From: JBCCTX01 sp964652565
GTDB taxonomy: Bacteria > Bacteroidota > Bacteroidia > J057
Assembly (NCBI GenBank): GCA_964652565.1
Contig: CAZZEC010000007.1
Location: forward strand, 1 to 64,000
Length of the DNA: 64,000 nt
Reading direction: 5' to 3'
Positions 62,894 through 64,000 of this stretch are shown here, piece after piece; position 1 is the first letter of the stretch, and each line of letters opens with the position of its first letter. The notes under the pieces are model-generated. The model did no database searches, was not told where the DNA came from, and saw only the letters and a program-made list of their open reading frames with translations. The position numbers were made by a program, and so were the translations under genes.

Positions 62894-64000
62894 TTATTTG
62901 TTCGTGGAATTACTCATTACCCCAGGTAATCCCATAGGCACATTTCCATTCCATTGAAATTCAGGGGCAGAACGTTCTCTGGGATAAATCTCATCTAAGG
63001 TATCCCCTTCGTAGAGACGGCCATTTTTCATCACCCACTCAACCGTATTTGTATTTCTGATATTATCCAAGGGGTTTTCATTGAGGATCACGAGATCAGC
63101 CAGTTTTCCTGCTTCAATAGATCCTAAATCTTCATGAAGACCGATAGCCTTTGCACCTAAAATAGTTGCAGTTTTCAGCGCATTGTGGTTGGATATTCCT
63201 CCTGCTTGCATAGCCCAAAGTTCCCAATGGTAACCCAAGCCTTGCAATTGTCCGTGAGATCCTACACCGGAGATACCTCCTGCTTCTACAAGCTCCTTAA
63301 CAAATTCTGCATGTCTGCTAAAGATGTGCTCTTCTGGCATAAACCATCCCGGCCTCCTTCTGGATTTTGCATCCAGCTCAGATTTAGGCGTAAAATGAGC
63401 AAGCTTTTCATCGCCTTGTACATTTTCTTTCGCATAAAAGTAGTTTTCAGCCCAAGGCCCTCCATAAGCTACCAATAGGGTAGGGGTATAGGCTACCTGT
63501 GTTTCCACCATCAATTGCAACACATCATCATACAGTGGATAGATAGGGAATGCATGTTCATGACCTGGATAGGCATCTAATACCTGCGTCATATTGAGTT
63601 TAAAATCCAATGCTCCTTCAGTAGTAGGCATAAGCCCTTGTTCTTTGGCGGCTTGTATGATCCACTGTCGATGTTGGCGATTACCTGCCATATACATCTT
63701 TATCGTTTTGGTGTTATAATACTCAGAATACTGCTTCAAAACGTTACGTGCGTGATCCAGACTGGTAATTCGATAGGCCCAAAATCCTACGCCGGGTCCT
63801 GTAGAATAGATTCGCGGACCATAGGTAATGCCTGCTTTGACCATGTCTCCATACGTCAGGACATCCGTAGTAGCCGTTTGGGGGTCACGAGTGGTAGTCA
63901 CGCCATACGCAAGGTTAGCTGCGTAAGCAGGTACTTCTTGTTTGTGTACACCCCAGTTGGGCCACATATGTGCATGCGTATCCACAAAACCTGGAACGAT
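62894..64000 (-). CDS. Amidohydrolase, N-terminus outside window
   Basis: C-terminal part of an amidohydrolase-superfamily TIM barrel; the frame is open to the window end ('IVPGFVDTHAHMW' reads across 64000-63962), so the GTG at 63985 is not the real start. Metal ligands H-x-H are in 'VDTHAHMWP'; 'AGNRQHRQW' and 'YPGHEHAFPIYPLY' hold further His; the C-terminal 'LGSIEAGKLADLVILNENPL' is the family's closing beta segment. The Asp usually found near the end of the barrel is not evident: the segment reads 'GVGSHGQLQGLG'. Large relatives carry an N-terminal TolB-like propeller; this cannot be seen here. Probably a periplasmic peptidase or amidase. Confidence 0.85.
   Translation of the reverse strand: MVPGFVDTHAHMWPNWGVHKQEVPAYAANLAYGVTTTRDPQTATTDVLTYGDMVKAGITYGPRIYSTGPGVGFWAYRITSLDHARNVLKQYSEYYNTKTIKMYMAGNRQHRQWIIQAAKEQGLMPTTEGALDFKLNMTQVLDAYPGHEHAFPIYPLYDDVLQLMVETQVAYTPTLLVAYGGPWAENYFYAKENVQGDEKLAHFTPKSELDAKSRRRPGWFMPEEHIFSRHAEFVKELVEAGGISGVGSHGQLQGLGYHWELWAMQAGGISNHNALKTATILGAKAIGLHEDLGSIEAGKLADLVILNENPLDNIRNTNTVEWVMKNGRLYEGDTLDEIYPRERSAPEFQWNGNVPMGLPGVMSNSTNK

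Noticed and set aside
1..64000. CRISPR arrays, tRNA, rRNA and intact insertion sequences
   Set aside because: No regular spacer-repeat array, cloverleaf-like segment or transposase frame was recognised; the only tandem arrays are the coding pentads and the heptamer repeat.

Overview
The window looks like a chromosomal scaffold from a marine-type Bacteroidota bacterium (Cytophagia-like). The evidence is two SusC/SusD pairs, an ECF sigma/FecR/STN-SusC relay, many lipoproteins with a Cys lipobox, three S1-type sulfatases, exported sugar-acid enzymes, and little sign of Shine-Dalgarno sequences. The species cannot be named from the sequence alone. An assembly gap of 100 N lies at 39029-39128.

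Layout. 1-7.3 kb: a TIR-like protein cut by or starting at the window edge, a PQQ/cytochrome c dehydrogenase, an aldo/keto reductase and a GH78 alpha-L-rhamnosidase. 8.0-17.6 kb: a compact block of eight same-strand genes, the last six overlapping or nearly abutting. I read this as an unusual RiPP-like (ribosomally made, post-translationally modified) system. It holds a TPR-PASTA-HhH protein, a 326-residue precursor-like protein (15-residue Gly-Gly leader, bulb-type lectin domain, Cys-rich pentapeptide repeat tail), a radical SAM/SPASM maturase, a TPR protein, a GT1-type glycosyltransferase, a vanillyl-alcohol-oxidase-type flavoprotein, a JmjC/cupin oxygenase and a stand-alone C39 peptidase. 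17.6-31 kb: a DUF3592 protein, a SusD/SusC pair whose SusC has one in-frame stop, a penicillin-acylase-type hydrolase, a CehA/McbA-type PHP metallohydrolase, a broken FG-GAP lipoprotein and a beta-propeller lipoprotein.

31-36.6 kb: a minus-strand operon with an N,N-dimethylformamidase-beta-like lipoprotein, a 1031-residue HEAT/cytochrome c protein, a secreted hydroxypyruvate-isomerase-like protein and a small membrane protein. 36.8-59.7 kb: a polysaccharide-utilisation region with three sulfatases, an M14 peptidase, an esterase, a Gfo/Idh/MocA oxidoreductase, a mannonate dehydratase, a GH140-like apiosidase, a Crp-type regulator, and then sigma/FecR/SusC/SusD/heparinase II/III. Sulfatases with a polysaccharide lyase, a uronate enzyme and glycosidases suggest a sulfated, uronate-containing glycan, possibly of algal origin; this is inference.

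59.9-64 kb: a strikingly AT-rich three-gene cassette (ASST-like propeller, a 53-residue membrane peptide, a membrane-anchored sulfotransferase), then an amidohydrolase running off the window end.

The strongest candidate for an undescribed system is the lectin/pentapeptide precursor and its modifying enzymes. In the tail, 13 Cys sit in one exact five-residue register. If it folds as a four-sided pentapeptide beta-helix (20 residues per coil), most of them fall into two ladders on opposite faces.
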